Shown in pieces: positions 27,883 through 37,022 of a stretch of 43,270 nt of DNA. The stretch comes from Oscillospiraceae bacterium (GTDB lineage Bacteria > Bacillota > Clostridia > Oscillospirales > WRJC01), in contig WQYZ01000012.1 in assembly GCA_009780985.1 (NCBI GenBank), positions 1 to 43,270 of the forward strand, given 5' to 3'. Under the pieces are notes generated by a model. The model had not been told where the DNA came from. It did not search any database and saw only the letters and a program-made list of their open reading frames with translations. Position numbers and translations under genes: made by a program. Within the stretch, counting starts at the first letter, position 1. Each line of letters begins with the position of its first letter.

Positions 27883-29550
27883 TTAAAATATCGTACCATT
27901 CCATTGGACTGTGTATTTAAAATCAATTTGAATACGATTATCGTGGTAAACATAAATTTTGTCAACGAGAGTTGTCAGCATTTCTCTTGACAAATTTTCA
28001 AATGCTACAAAATGTTTATTTTCAGAAAAGGCTTTTTTATTACATTTATCAGATTCATCCGTAATTTCATTTAATCTTAACTTCAGCAAATTAATTTCGT
28101 TTCCACATTTTTTTCGAGTATAATTATACTCTGTTTCCGTCAGTAAACCGTCTTTAAAATCATCATATAAAGAGTTCTTACGCGAGGATAACCGAGATAA
28201 ATTTTGTTTTATTTCCGTACATTCCGTTAATAATTCATTCTCTTTATTATTAATTTGAGGGAAAGCGTTAATTTCGTTTTCTATACCGCACAATAATAAA
28301 ATCTGTTGAGTTATTTCCATAGAAACTGCTTTTTTTAGAGTTTCTTCCGGTATATTTTTTTTTGAACACCCTGCGGATAAATGCTGCGCGTAAGTCGGAC
28401 AAATAAAACTGTAATATGTTTTGCCATTTTTGGCTTCGCGATTTTTCCGGGAGAGCGTTCTGCCGCAATCAGGACAATACACAATCCCAACAAATATACT
28501 TTTTCCCCGCTCTATCCCTTTACGCATTTGTCTGTATTTATCTGTCCGTTTGTTTATAATTTCGTTGACAGCATAAAATACAGATTGTTCAATTATCGGT
28601 TCATGCGTATTTTCTACTACAAACCATTTATCTCTTGATTGATTTTTATGCTTTATCCCTGTGTTTATGTCATTTTTCGTTTTACCCTGCGCCATGTGAC
28701 CGATATATGCTAAATTTGAAAAAATTTCATTGATACTATTCATATTCCATAATATTCTTTTCGCATACCGTTCGGAAGAAATAATATTTTTAGAATATAA
28801 ATAATTTCTCGGAGACATAACTTTTTGCTCATTCAATTTACGGGTAATTTCCAAATTGCTTATGCCGTTAAGTTTCCATTGAAATATATCCCGTATAACC
28901 GGCGCAGTTTCTTTGTTTATTATGAGTTTATGCTTATCCTCCGGCGATTTTAAATATCCGTAGGGCGCGTAATTACCAATAAATTCGCCTTTTTTTTGTT
29001 TTGTTTCATACACGCTTTTAATTTTTTTTGAAATATCTCTCGCATATATGTCGTTTATTAAATTTTTTAGGATAAAAGTTATATTATCTCCGGTTTTTGT
29101 GGGTTTATGGCTGTCGTAACCATCGTTCACGCTGATAAAACGCACTCCTAAAAATGGGAAAACTTTTTCCAAATAATTTCCGGTTTCTATATAGTCTCTC
29201 CCTAACCGCGACAAATCTTTTACGACTATACAATTTATGTCGCCGCGTTTTACAGCTTCCATGAGGCGTTTAAAACCTTCGCGGTTGAAGTCTGTACCGC
29301 TTTGTCCGTTATCGATAAATGTCCCGCATAATTTTAAACAGGGTATAGTTTTAATATATTCGTTAACTAAAAATATCTGATTTTCAATCGCGCCTGTAAC
29401 AAGCGCGGTCTGTTCATCGAACGTCCCCAGATCTTCAACAGAAAGCCTTGCGTAAATCGCCGTTTTATAAACTTTTTCAACCGTTGTAATTTCTTTAACG
29501 CGCGATGTATTTATCGTGTTGTATCTGCTTGTTCTTGCCATTGATTGCAC
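27883..29550 (-). CDS. large serine recombinase (Resolvase + Recombinase + zinc-ribbon); start probably at 29541
   Basis: TAIYARLSVED, VVKDLSRLGRDYIETGNYLEKVFPFLGVRFISVNDGYDS, CPDCGRTLSRKNREAKNGKTYYSFICPTY. Confidence 0.96.
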   Translation of the reverse strand: MQSMARTSRYNTINTSRVKEITTVEKVYKTAIYARLSVEDLGTFDEQTALVTGAIENQIFLVNEYIKTIPCLKLCGTFIDNGQSGTDFNREGFKRLMEAVKRGDINCIVVKDLSRLGRDYIETGNYLEKVFPFLGVRFISVNDGYDSHKPTKTGDNITFILKNLINDIYARDISKKIKSVYETKQKKGEFIGNYAPYGYLKSPEDKHKLIINKETAPVIRDIFQWKLNGISNLEITRKLNEQKVMSPRNYLYSKNIISSERYAKRILWNMNSINEIFSNLAYIGHMAQGKTKNDINTGIKHKNQSRDKWFVVENTHEPIIEQSVFYAVNEIINKRTDKYRQMRKGIERGKSIFVGIVYCPDCGRTLSRKNREAKNGKTYYSFICPTYAQHLSAGCSKKNIPEETLKKAVSMEITQQILLLCGIENEINAFPQINNKENELLTECTEIKQNLSRLSSRKNSLYDDFKDGLLTETEYNYTRKKCGNEINLLKLRLNEITDESDKCNKKAFSENKHFVAFENLSREMLTTLVDKIYVYHDNRIQIDFKYTVQWNGTIF

Positions 29551-31271
29551 ACCTCCCCGTTATTATACTGAATTTTGTTCAGTTTATTGGCATCGTTCAG
29601 TTCATAAAGCGTGCTTAACAAATTCGCGTCTCTCGCTTGAGCTTCGCTCAAGATAAACTCGTCTTTATATCTGAAAATTATTTCAAGCGTGCCGCCCTCG
29701 TAAACAATTATTTTATCAATGAATTTTACAATTAATTCTCTTGTGGGCTCTGTAAAATTATCATACTCCCGCACTGAACTTCGTTCAGTGATATATTCTA
29801 TCCATTTTTTGGTTTCCTGACTTTTTTCATCTGATAATCTGTTGATTTCATTTTGTAGATTTTTAATCGTAGCCTGCAATTCTAATATTTGATAATCGTA
29901 ATTTTTTTTGAAACTTATATATTCGTCGCGGGTTATCGCTTCGTCTTTAAAATCTCCATATAACTGCGCTTTTCGGTTTTCCAACTTATTACAGTCTGCT
30001 TTCCGCGCCTCTATTTGATTGTGCAGCTTCTGCATAACAGATTTATTCTGCAGGATTTCATTTATGCAATGCAGGATTTCATCAATATTTAAAACAGTAT
30101 TGATGTGATGTTTGAGAGCGGTCGTAACGGCTGTAAACAAGACGCTTTCTTTCACTCTGATTCCTGAACAGCCGGCTCTTTTTCCATTTTTATGATTTTT
30201 CAGACAAGCGTGGCATATATATTTTCTGCCTCTCATTGTAGTTACTTTTCGTATTAAACTATATCCGCACTTTGAGCAGAACAACATACTTGAAAATGGA
30301 TGTATATTTGTTTTATATGTGTCTCTGCCGAGCAAATCTGCGATAAGCATAAATTCTTCACGCGGAATTATGGCTTCATGCACATTCTCAACTTTTTCCC
30401 ACTCTGATTTTTCTTTAATTACTTTTTGTTTTATTTTATAATTCGGCGTCGTTGTTTTCCCTTGAATAACTGCGCCTGTGTATGTTTCGTCCGCTAAAAT
30501 ACGCTTTATTGCTATTGGAGACCATTTCGCTTTTATATTTATCTTGAAACTCGTTTTAAAATTCAGCCCTATTGATTTTTTATACTCAAACGGAGACAAA
30601 ACTCCTAAATTATTTAGCTTTTCTGCAATACTCTGGCAGCTCATACCAGATAACTTCCATTTAAATATATCTTTTACAACTTCGGCGGCTATTTCATCAA
30701 CGACTAATTTATTCTTGTTTTCTTTAGACTTTAAGTAACCGAATACCGCAAAACTGCCTATAAAATCCCCTTTTTTGCGTTTGATTTCCAATTGGCTTCT
30801 TACCTTTTTTGATATATCGGCACAATATGCGTCGTTTATAATATTCTTGAAAGGGATGATATATTCGTTCGCAGGGTTTGTTTCATCTGCGCTGTCATAA
30901 CCGTCGTTAATTGCGATAAACCGAACGCCAAGCAGCGGAAACAAAGTTCGGATATATCTTCCGGCTTCGATATAATTTCTGCCGAAACGCGACAAATCTT
31001 TTACAACAATACAATTAATTATTCCTATTTTTATATCGTCAAGCATAGCTTTCAATGCCGGTCTGTCAAATGTAACGCCGGAATACCCGTCGTCAACACG
31101 CTCTGAACATATTTTGATTTCCGGTCTGTCTTTCAGATATTCTTTGACTAAATCTCTTTGATTTGTTATACTGTCCGATTCTATTTTGTCGCCGTCCTCA
31201 CGCGATAATCTTGCGTATATCGAGGCATTCCATAAACGTACTTCGGCTGTTTTTATATCTGTTTTATTCAT
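29511..31271 (-). CDS. large serine recombinase (Resolvase + Recombinase + zinc-ribbon), upstream partner
   Basis: ASIYARLSREDGDKIESDSITNQRDLV, VVKDLSRFGRNYIEAGRYIRTLFPLLGVRFIAINDGYDS, CSKCGYSLIRKVTTMRGRKYICHACLKN. Confidence 0.96.
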   Translation of the reverse strand: MNKTDIKTAEVRLWNASIYARLSREDGDKIESDSITNQRDLVKEYLKDRPEIKICSERVDDGYSGVTFDRPALKAMLDDIKIGIINCIVVKDLSRFGRNYIEAGRYIRTLFPLLGVRFIAINDGYDSADETNPANEYIIPFKNIINDAYCADISKKVRSQLEIKRKKGDFIGSFAVFGYLKSKENKNKLVVDEIAAEVVKDIFKWKLSGMSCQSIAEKLNNLGVLSPFEYKKSIGLNFKTSFKINIKAKWSPIAIKRILADETYTGAVIQGKTTTPNYKIKQKVIKEKSEWEKVENVHEAIIPREEFMLIADLLGRDTYKTNIHPFSSMLFCSKCGYSLIRKVTTMRGRKYICHACLKNHKNGKRAGCSGIRVKESVLFTAVTTALKHHINTVLNIDEILHCINEILQNKSVMQKLHNQIEARKADCNKLENRKAQLYGDFKDEAITRDEYISFKKNYDYQILELQATIKNLQNEINRLSDEKSQETKKWIEYITERSSVREYDNFTEPTRELIVKFIDKIIVYEGGTLEIIFRYKDEFILSEAQARDANLLSTLYELNDANKLNKIQYNNGEVCNQWQEQADTTR

Positions 31272-31586
31272 TCGCTATCCCCTCGTAAATAATTGTTCAA
31301 TAAATTAATATTCGCGTTATTTCGCGTTTATTCTGCAAAAAATTAAATTTCAAAACAGCCTAATTAACTGGAATTAATCTGTGTTGGAATTTATTTCGCC
31401 GTATTCTCCCTGTCACCGGCAACAAATGAATCCATATGTACGCAAATACGCCCGCAGAAATATTTTCGCGGGCAGTATTGTTTTCTTCATAACTTTTATG
31501 TTATACTGTATTATATTACATATTTTCTGCGTTCGGCTATTTTTAACGCAGGATAAGAGAATTTATATTGAGCGAGGTAAAGATGA

Positions 31587-32552
31587 ATGTCACTTGACAA
31601 TAGAATTTCACAAAAAATATACGGATTATACCGCATTGATAAAGACAGCATAAAATCGCTAAACGAATATGGAGAATTGTTTGAATGCGCCATACAGGGA
31701 CAACCATTCATATTGAGAATGACCGATTATAAAACTTTTGAAGAACAGAACGCCGAAGCGGATTTTATAAATTATCTGTATGATAACGGAGTAAACGTGG
31801 CAAATGTTATCCCATCCGAAAACGGTAATCTGGTCGAAAAAATTGAGCATGTCGGTCAAGAAATTTATGCGGTTCTGTTTAGTAAAGCAAAAGGACACCA
31901 TGCTACGTCTGAGGAGTGGAACAGTGCGCTTATAGATAAGTGCGGGCAAATAATCGGAAAAATGCACGTATTGTCAAAAAAATACCCCAATACTTCAAAA
32001 TCGTCTATTATAGATTGGTATGAACACGATGAAATGAATTATTTAAAGCACGTGCCGTCGAAGCATACGGTGATTATTGAAAAATGCAACGCTCTGTTTG
32101 ACGAGATAAAAGCGCTGCCAAGAAACGAAAATACATACGGCTTGATTCATTCGGATGTTGCTCAAGTAAACTTTTTTTTGGACAATGACAGAATAACGCT
32201 CATTGATTTTCAGGATTGTGAACATAACTATTTTATTAACGATTTAGCGGTAATGATTTATTTTGGTATTGAGGATTCTTTTAACGGGAATGACATCAAA
32301 TCCTACAGCAGTGAATTTATCGCTGCGCTTTTAAAGGGATATTCAAGAGAATGCACAATAGAGCCGTTTTGGATAGAGAAAATTCCGCTGTTTTTGAAAT
32401 TAATAGAGATACATCAATTTGTTATGTTTTATTGTTACTGGGATGTTGAAACATTTGACGAGGACCGAAAGGCAAGGTTAAATATATACAGGAAGAATAT
32501 AGAATATGATATTCCTGTTCTTGACGTAGATTTTAAATCATTCTATTGGTAA
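31587..32552 (+). CDS. aminoglycoside phosphotransferase (APH)/choline-kinase-like phosphotransferase
   Basis: YGLIHSDVAQVNFFLDNDRITLIDFQDCEHNYFINDLAVMIYF: Brenner-type HxD...D kinase motifs. Confidence 0.88.
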   Translation: MSLDNRISQKIYGLYRIDKDSIKSLNEYGELFECAIQGQPFILRMTDYKTFEEQNAEADFINYLYDNGVNVANVIPSENGNLVEKIEHVGQEIYAVLFSKAKGHHATSEEWNSALIDKCGQIIGKMHVLSKKYPNTSKSSIIDWYEHDEMNYLKHVPSKHTVIIEKCNALFDEIKALPRNENTYGLIHSDVAQVNFFLDNDRITLIDFQDCEHNYFINDLAVMIYFGIEDSFNGNDIKSYSSEFIAALLKGYSRECTIEPFWIEKIPLFLKLIEIHQFVMFYCYWDVETFDEDRKARLNIYRKNIEYDIPVLDVDFKSFYW

Positions 32553-32678
32553 TAAGCATATATGCGGTGAAGCTGCGCCGTTTTAAATCAACTACGTATT
32601 TTTATATTAAGCACAATAGAAAAGAGGATTATTTATGTATAAATCAGAATTTAGCGATTTGTATTACCGAGAGGAGGA

Positions 32679-32820
32679 ATGCGAATGTTTTGCGATATTA
32701 AAAATGATATAGGGAATCCGACTGTGCGTAAACTTGTAAGCGGAAGCATGTGGGACAAATCTACTGAGGCAATTGACAAAAGAGCTGCAGAATTTCAACG
32801 CAGGGAAGGAACCCTGATTT
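32679..32820 (+). pseudogene. truncated GNAT-like remnant abutting palindromic element copy C
   Basis: Reads ...VRKLVSGSMWDKSTEAIDKRAAEFQRREGTLIY then enters the GTAGGGGCGG element; an upstream in-frame start MYKSEFSDLYYREEE (32636) lies in another frame, suggesting a frameshift. Confidence 0.45.
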
Positions 32821-32822
32821 AC

Positions 32823-32901
32823 GTAGGGGCGGATGGTAATCCGCCCGTGATTTTACGGGACGATTACTTAAATTCAACGAAGTTGAATTTGTGTCCCCTA
32901 C
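32823..32901. repeat. GTAGGGGCG-family element, copy C (long, multi-hairpin form, 79 bp)
   Basis: Outer arms gtagggg (32823-32829)/cccctac (32895-32901); internal hairpins gggcggat/atccgccc, cccgt/acggg, aaattcaac/gttgaattt. Confidence 0.8.
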
Positions 32902-32950
32902 AGTTTCCGGACAGATCTAACGAATATGTCGGTAAAGTCATTATGCTTAT

Positions 32951-33670
32951 TCATTCAAACTTTTCAAGCCCGAATAATGCCTGCCCCTGATAAGGTCGGC
33001 GGTAATCGAAATACATTCGCCACCATTTGTCAATCCGCCGTTTTGAATTTTCATCGTTTAGGTTATCTCTTAATTTGTCTAAGTCCTGTTTCGCGTTCCA
33101 GTTGGCGACATAATTCTCAAACATGTTGTCTGTTTCGCTCGCCATGAATTTTAAATAATATCCAAGCGAGTTGAAAATATCGTTCAGTTCTGAAAGCGGT
33201 AAGACTTCACCCTCAAAATCTAATAGTTCCTGCGGCGGATTCGGTATTTTTGAATATACTTTTTGATATGCTAATATACCGTATTTTTTTAAAAATTTTT
33301 CACCTAAAACGAATGTATTTTGTATTGAGTTGATAGTTTCGCTGCAAATCACAACGTCATATTTTTCATCATCGTTATAATTGGTAACATCTTCGCAGAT
33401 TAATGAAATTTTTTCAACTCCCGCCCGTTTTAGCCGTTCTTTGCCTATTGAAATAATATCTTCACCGAGATTAACGCCGATGCCTGATATTCCAAAGGCT
33501 TCGCTCCATACTTTCAATACCGTCCCGAAACCACAGCATAAATCAAGCACTTTACTTTTTTCATTTAAACCGGCTTCATATCCGAAACGGACTAATTCAT
33601 CAACTGGCACCCAACTTATGAGATGTTTGTTATCTTCGATTTTTTTAATAATATTCTGATAATAATTCAA
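32951..33670 (-). CDS. class I SAM-dependent methyltransferase
   Basis: KVLDLCCGFGTVLKVWSEAFGISGIGVNLGEDIISIGKERLKRAGVEKISLICEDV...YDVVICSETINSI. Confidence 0.9.
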   Translation of the reverse strand: MNYYQNIIKKIEDNKHLISWVPVDELVRFGYEAGLNEKSKVLDLCCGFGTVLKVWSEAFGISGIGVNLGEDIISIGKERLKRAGVEKISLICEDVTNYNDDEKYDVVICSETINSIQNTFVLGEKFLKKYGILAYQKVYSKIPNPPQELLDFEGEVLPLSELNDIFNSLGYYLKFMASETDNMFENYVANWNAKQDLDKLRDNLNDENSKRRIDKWWRMYFDYRRPYQGQALFGLEKFE

Positions 33671-33762
33671 TTCATCACACCTTTCTTTTGCGGATAATAT
33701 AATTCTCTACATTAAACCTTATATCATATTTTATATAAAGGTTTTAAGTGCTCGAACAAAAT

Positions 33763-34737
33763 TTAACGTAATTCATCTGCCAGAACGTCTACATTTTCAT
33801 AAAGCCAATTCGTGACATTAATAATCAAGTCGCGTATAGGTTTATACGCATTGGGAATATTATCGTATTCAGCCGGATTATAATTCCATATCATATGCTG
33901 AAAATAAAATACATATGGCATCATTTCTATATCATAATCGTTCAAAGGAAAATATTTCAAGTAATTATTTATATACCGTTTCAGTCCGTCGCTGTTAATC
34001 TCACCGTTGCCGCACTCAGGAGCGGCAAAAACATATGACCTTATTACCTCAAAGCAAATAGGCATTCTGCACGCCGAAGTCCAGTCAATCACTGTAAGAT
34101 TTTCGCCGTCAGTAATTATCTGTCCCATATGAAAATCTGCGTGCGAATTAGAGTATGTCAATCTATTTATGTTAATATCGAACTTTGCCACCCGTTCCAA
34201 ATACCGCACACGCTCTTCCAAATCAGAAATCAACTGCTTATCTTTTTGCGTAGTTATTGCCTCGTTTAATTTTTCGGTATAATGGTCTTTCAAATAATTT
34301 ATAATGTTTTTGTTAAGGAAATGGTCGCTCATGACCGATTTTAATTCGCCGTAATTTTTAAGAACATCGTGAACTTTGCCGATTGTTACCGCCAATTTTT
34401 CTAAAAACCATTCAGTCGCGGTATTTACTTTCCAAGTTCTGCCTTCGATGAATTCCTGAATATGAAATTGCATATCTTCTGTTTCGACATGATACATTCC
34501 GCCGCTTGTCTTTAACAGCCTTGGCACGCTGATTCCGTTGTCATACAAATATTTTGTCAAATGTCCTTCCTGTTCCATATCATGGTCGCCAAGATGAAGC
34601 GTTTTAACGACATATTTTCCTTTATTCGTTTGCATAGTATAAATTTCGCAAAACTGCCCCTCGATTAATTGTAAATCTTTCACTTCCAAATCATAGTTAT
34701 CCGAAATTAATTTGTTTAACATTATATTATCTGACAT
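33763..34737 (-). CDS. aminoglycoside phosphotransferase (APH) family protein
   Basis: NKGKYVVKTL, YSNSHADFHMGQIITDGENLTVIDWTSACRMPICFEVIRSYVFA. Confidence 0.9.
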   Translation of the reverse strand: MSDNIMLNKLISDNYDLEVKDLQLIEGQFCEIYTMQTNKGKYVVKTLHLGDHDMEQEGHLTKYLYDNGISVPRLLKTSGGMYHVETEDMQFHIQEFIEGRTWKVNTATEWFLEKLAVTIGKVHDVLKNYGELKSVMSDHFLNKNIINYLKDHYTEKLNEAITTQKDKQLISDLEERVRYLERVAKFDININRLTYSNSHADFHMGQIITDGENLTVIDWTSACRMPICFEVIRSYVFAAPECGNGEINSDGLKRYINNYLKYFPLNDYDIEMMPYVFYFQHMIWNYNPAEYDNIPNAYKPIRDLIINVTNWLYENVDVLADELR

Positions 34738-35740
34738 TATTTCCCTCCCTTAATCTGAATCCTCCGCCGCACTGCATTATGCCGTCTGATAAAACATACT
34801 CTACGAGTTTTTTTCTCAAACGCGTATCCGTCGGTGCGTCTTTTATATTATCTTTTGTTATATTGACGAAAACATGGTCAAGCCCGTCATAATTCTCCCA
34901 GTATCTGGTTACTGTAAAGAGACTCTGAAATTTCAGGATATTGCTGTCAGACAGCAGCAATTTTCCAAATGCGGGATCAAACAGCCACGAAAAACAGCCG
35001 AATGCTTTGAAATCAAAATTTAACACTTTCGGGAAAAATTCTTTTGCAATTTCAAAAGATTCAAAGCAAGCGGATTCGTCCAATCTTCCGCCGCGCGGAA
35101 TGTGAACGCTCAGAAAAGGGTCTCCCATTTTTAATCCGATTTGTAATGCTGTCGGCGTCAAATGCCAGTCGATAATATACGCGATTTCAAACACCAACCT
35201 GCCGAGCCTGAACATTCTGCCGCGCAGATGATGTATAAGCCAACTATACCCGTCAAATCCCCATTCATTCCCCTCTTCGTGATGTTGGTTTATACTGATG
35301 GATAATTCGGTTATTGTCGCGATTAATATATCGCGCGGAATCATTTTTTCTTTGTATAATTTCTCCATGTCCTCGATTGCCAGAGTATATACAAATGCTC
35401 CGAACTGCGCCGATTTATCTTTAAATTCTTCATTGACGGCGGAGTATATTTCATCGGGGTTTGTGGAATCAAACGATATGTTTGCGATTTTGTTTTTAAT
35501 TTTCAGGGCTTCGGAAAGCATATTTTCATCTGCGCATATTTTTTTTGCGGCTTCGCTCAGGACTTCCCTGCCGTCCTCGCATAAATTGTAGTATTCAAGA
35601 TACTTTTCAAATTTTTCTAATTCGTTAATAGTTAAATTCCTCCCATATAAAGTTCGTTTTTTAGAATATTTGGGCATAAAAATACCGCAGAAAGCAGCCC
35701 ACACATGACTATTTCTGCGGGAAAGGCATAAAAATAACAC
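34727..35740 (-). CDS. acyltransferase-like protein (NAT_N / GNAT_C type); true start probably 3' of the annotated ATG
   Basis: LGLKMGDPFLSVHIPRGGRLDESACFESFEIAKEFFPK..FKAFGCFSWLFDPAF is typical of the GNAT-like C-terminal domain; conserved part begins near TINELEKFEKYLEYY. Confidence 0.75.
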   Translation of the reverse strand: MLFLCLSRRNSHVWAAFCGIFMPKYSKKRTLYGRNLTINELEKFEKYLEYYNLCEDGREVLSEAAKKICADENMLSEALKIKNKIANISFDSTNPDEIYSAVNEEFKDKSAQFGAFVYTLAIEDMEKLYKEKMIPRDILIATITELSISINQHHEEGNEWGFDGYSWLIHHLRGRMFRLGRLVFEIAYIIDWHLTPTALQIGLKMGDPFLSVHIPRGGRLDESACFESFEIAKEFFPKVLNFDFKAFGCFSWLFDPAFGKLLLSDSNILKFQSLFTVTRYWENYDGLDHVFVNITKDNIKDAPTDTRLRKKLVEYVLSDGIMQCGGGFRLREGNNVR

Positions 35741-35753
35741 ACCCTAAAGTGTG
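35678..35753 (-). promoter_or_regulatory. two tandem terminator-like hairpins in the leader of the acyltransferase gene (attenuator candidate)
   Basis: Minus strand: cacac-tttagg-gtgtg + ttattttta, then ccgcagaaa...tttctgcgg + tattttta; both followed by the repeated string TATTTTTATGCC. Confidence 0.6.
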
Positions 35754-35868
35754 CCACTATATCTGTTACAGAACTATAGTATTCACGAAAGGTTACCATA
35801 AACTCAGCAAAGCTGAGTTTTCTACGGCATAGCACAAATACTTTTATATAATTCGCTATCCCGATTAT

Positions 35869-35904
35869 TCAATTTATAATCGACCTCATATTAACTTTTT
35901 CCAT
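35869..35904 (-). CDS. candidate leader peptide MEKVNMRSIIN
   Basis: 11-codon ORF preceded by agaaggagcgtacaa, downstream of a TTGACA-N17-TAATAT promoter-like element, upstream of the tandem hairpins. Confidence 0.5.
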   Translation of the reverse strand: MEKVNMRSIIN

Positions 35905-36051
35905 TTGTACGCTCCTTCTGCTACGCTCTAAACATAGCTGTTTATTTTTGGTCAGAGTAAATCTAAAAGTTTACTTTATATTATCATATAAATAAGATTT
36001 TGTCAAGAGAAAAAAATGAGACTGATAAAATTATTTTTTATCTTTCCAAAA

Positions 36052-36087
36052 TAAAAAAAGATTGTCCGCATTTTACGCAGACAATCT
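36052..36087 (-). terminator. intrinsic terminator of the MerR gene
   Basis: Minus strand: agattgtctgc-gtaaaat-gcggacaatct followed by ttttttt. Confidence 0.8.
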
Positions 36088-36164
36088 TGGTATTTTTATG
36101 TTTTACTTATTTTTATTTCAAAAAGCCGTATCATATAAGTTTTATCGAAAGTGCTATAATATCA

Positions 36165-37022
36165 TCAAACGCACAACATCCAGCTAATACTGTATTTGTC
36201 CGTCACGAATGCAGCCGAAGATGTCCAACCCCAATCTGAATGGAGTTTATAGTCTTTTCCTTCTTTTGTAAGAATGTCATACGCCCTGCGTAAGTCTTCT
36301 TCGGTTTCCAATCGCACACAGCACCCCTGCAATGGATACTTGTCGGCAACGGGTTCTTCTTCCTGCCGCAGCAAGATAAAAAAACCGTTGACTTCTATCC
36401 CAATATGAGCGGCGCCATTCGGATAGTCTTCGGAGACTTTTTCAACTCCAAAAGCTTTGTGATATAATTCATATGCCTCGATAGGCTTACTCACATTAAA
36501 TATGTTATAAAAATGTGGGAGTTTTCTGACTATATCCGGCTTTTTCTCTAATTTCCCCGTGATTTCCAGCAAACGATTAACATTAGACGAATTGCCGTCG
36601 TAATTGATGTTGACAATCTGGGCTTCGATGTCTTTCGCTTTTTCATAGAGCTGCTTCACATCGCTGTCATTACTGAAGTCGGCATCTTTGATTTGGCGTA
36701 TAAACTCTAAAACAATTTCTTTCAATTCATGAAGAAGGGCAACTTCGTCGTCGATATCGTTTACTTTCTTATCCAAAATTTCCAATACGACATTTGAACC
36801 GGAGATATCGAACACACGTCTAATATCTTTGATACTGATGTTCAGCCTGCGCAGGATTAAAATTTGCTCCAGTCGTTTGATTGCGGATTTATCGTATAGC
36901 CGATATGCATAGTCGTCGCTTCGGGTGCTACTTATCAAACCCATATCCTCATAATAACGTAATGACCGCGTCGTTATTGCGTATCTTTCCGATATTTCTG
37001 AAATTTTAATTAATTCGTTCAT
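36165..37022 (-). CDS. MerR family regulator fused to a VOC/glyoxalase-like (PhnB-like) C-terminal domain
   Basis: IKISEISERYAITTRSLRYYEDMGLISSTRSDDYAYRLYDKSAIKRLEQILILRRLNISIKDI; C-terminus PIEAYELYHKAFGVEKVSEDYPNGAAHIGIEVNGFFILL. Confidence 0.85.
   Translation of the reverse strand: MNELIKISEISERYAITTRSLRYYEDMGLISSTRSDDYAYRLYDKSAIKRLEQILILRRLNISIKDIRRVFDISGSNVVLEILDKKVNDIDDEVALLHELKEIVLEFIRQIKDADFSNDSDVKQLYEKAKDIEAQIVNINYDGNSSNVNRLLEITGKLEKKPDIVRKLPHFYNIFNVSKPIEAYELYHKAFGVEKVSEDYPNGAAHIGIEVNGFFILLRQEEEPVADKYPLQGCCVRLETEEDLRRAYDILTKEGKDYKLHSDWGWTSSAAFVTDKYSISWMLCV

Noticed and set aside
31262-35860. Shared 12-mer GGGATAGCGAAT (minus strand) before the upstream serine recombinase and in the acyltransferase leader, as possible recombination att sites
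   Set aside because: Too short to be convincing; one copy overlaps the recombinase start/RBS region and flanks do not extend the match clearly.
36000-36239. 79-aa plus-strand ORF
   Set aside because: Covers the MerR terminator and the antisense end of the MerR gene; composition not protein-like.
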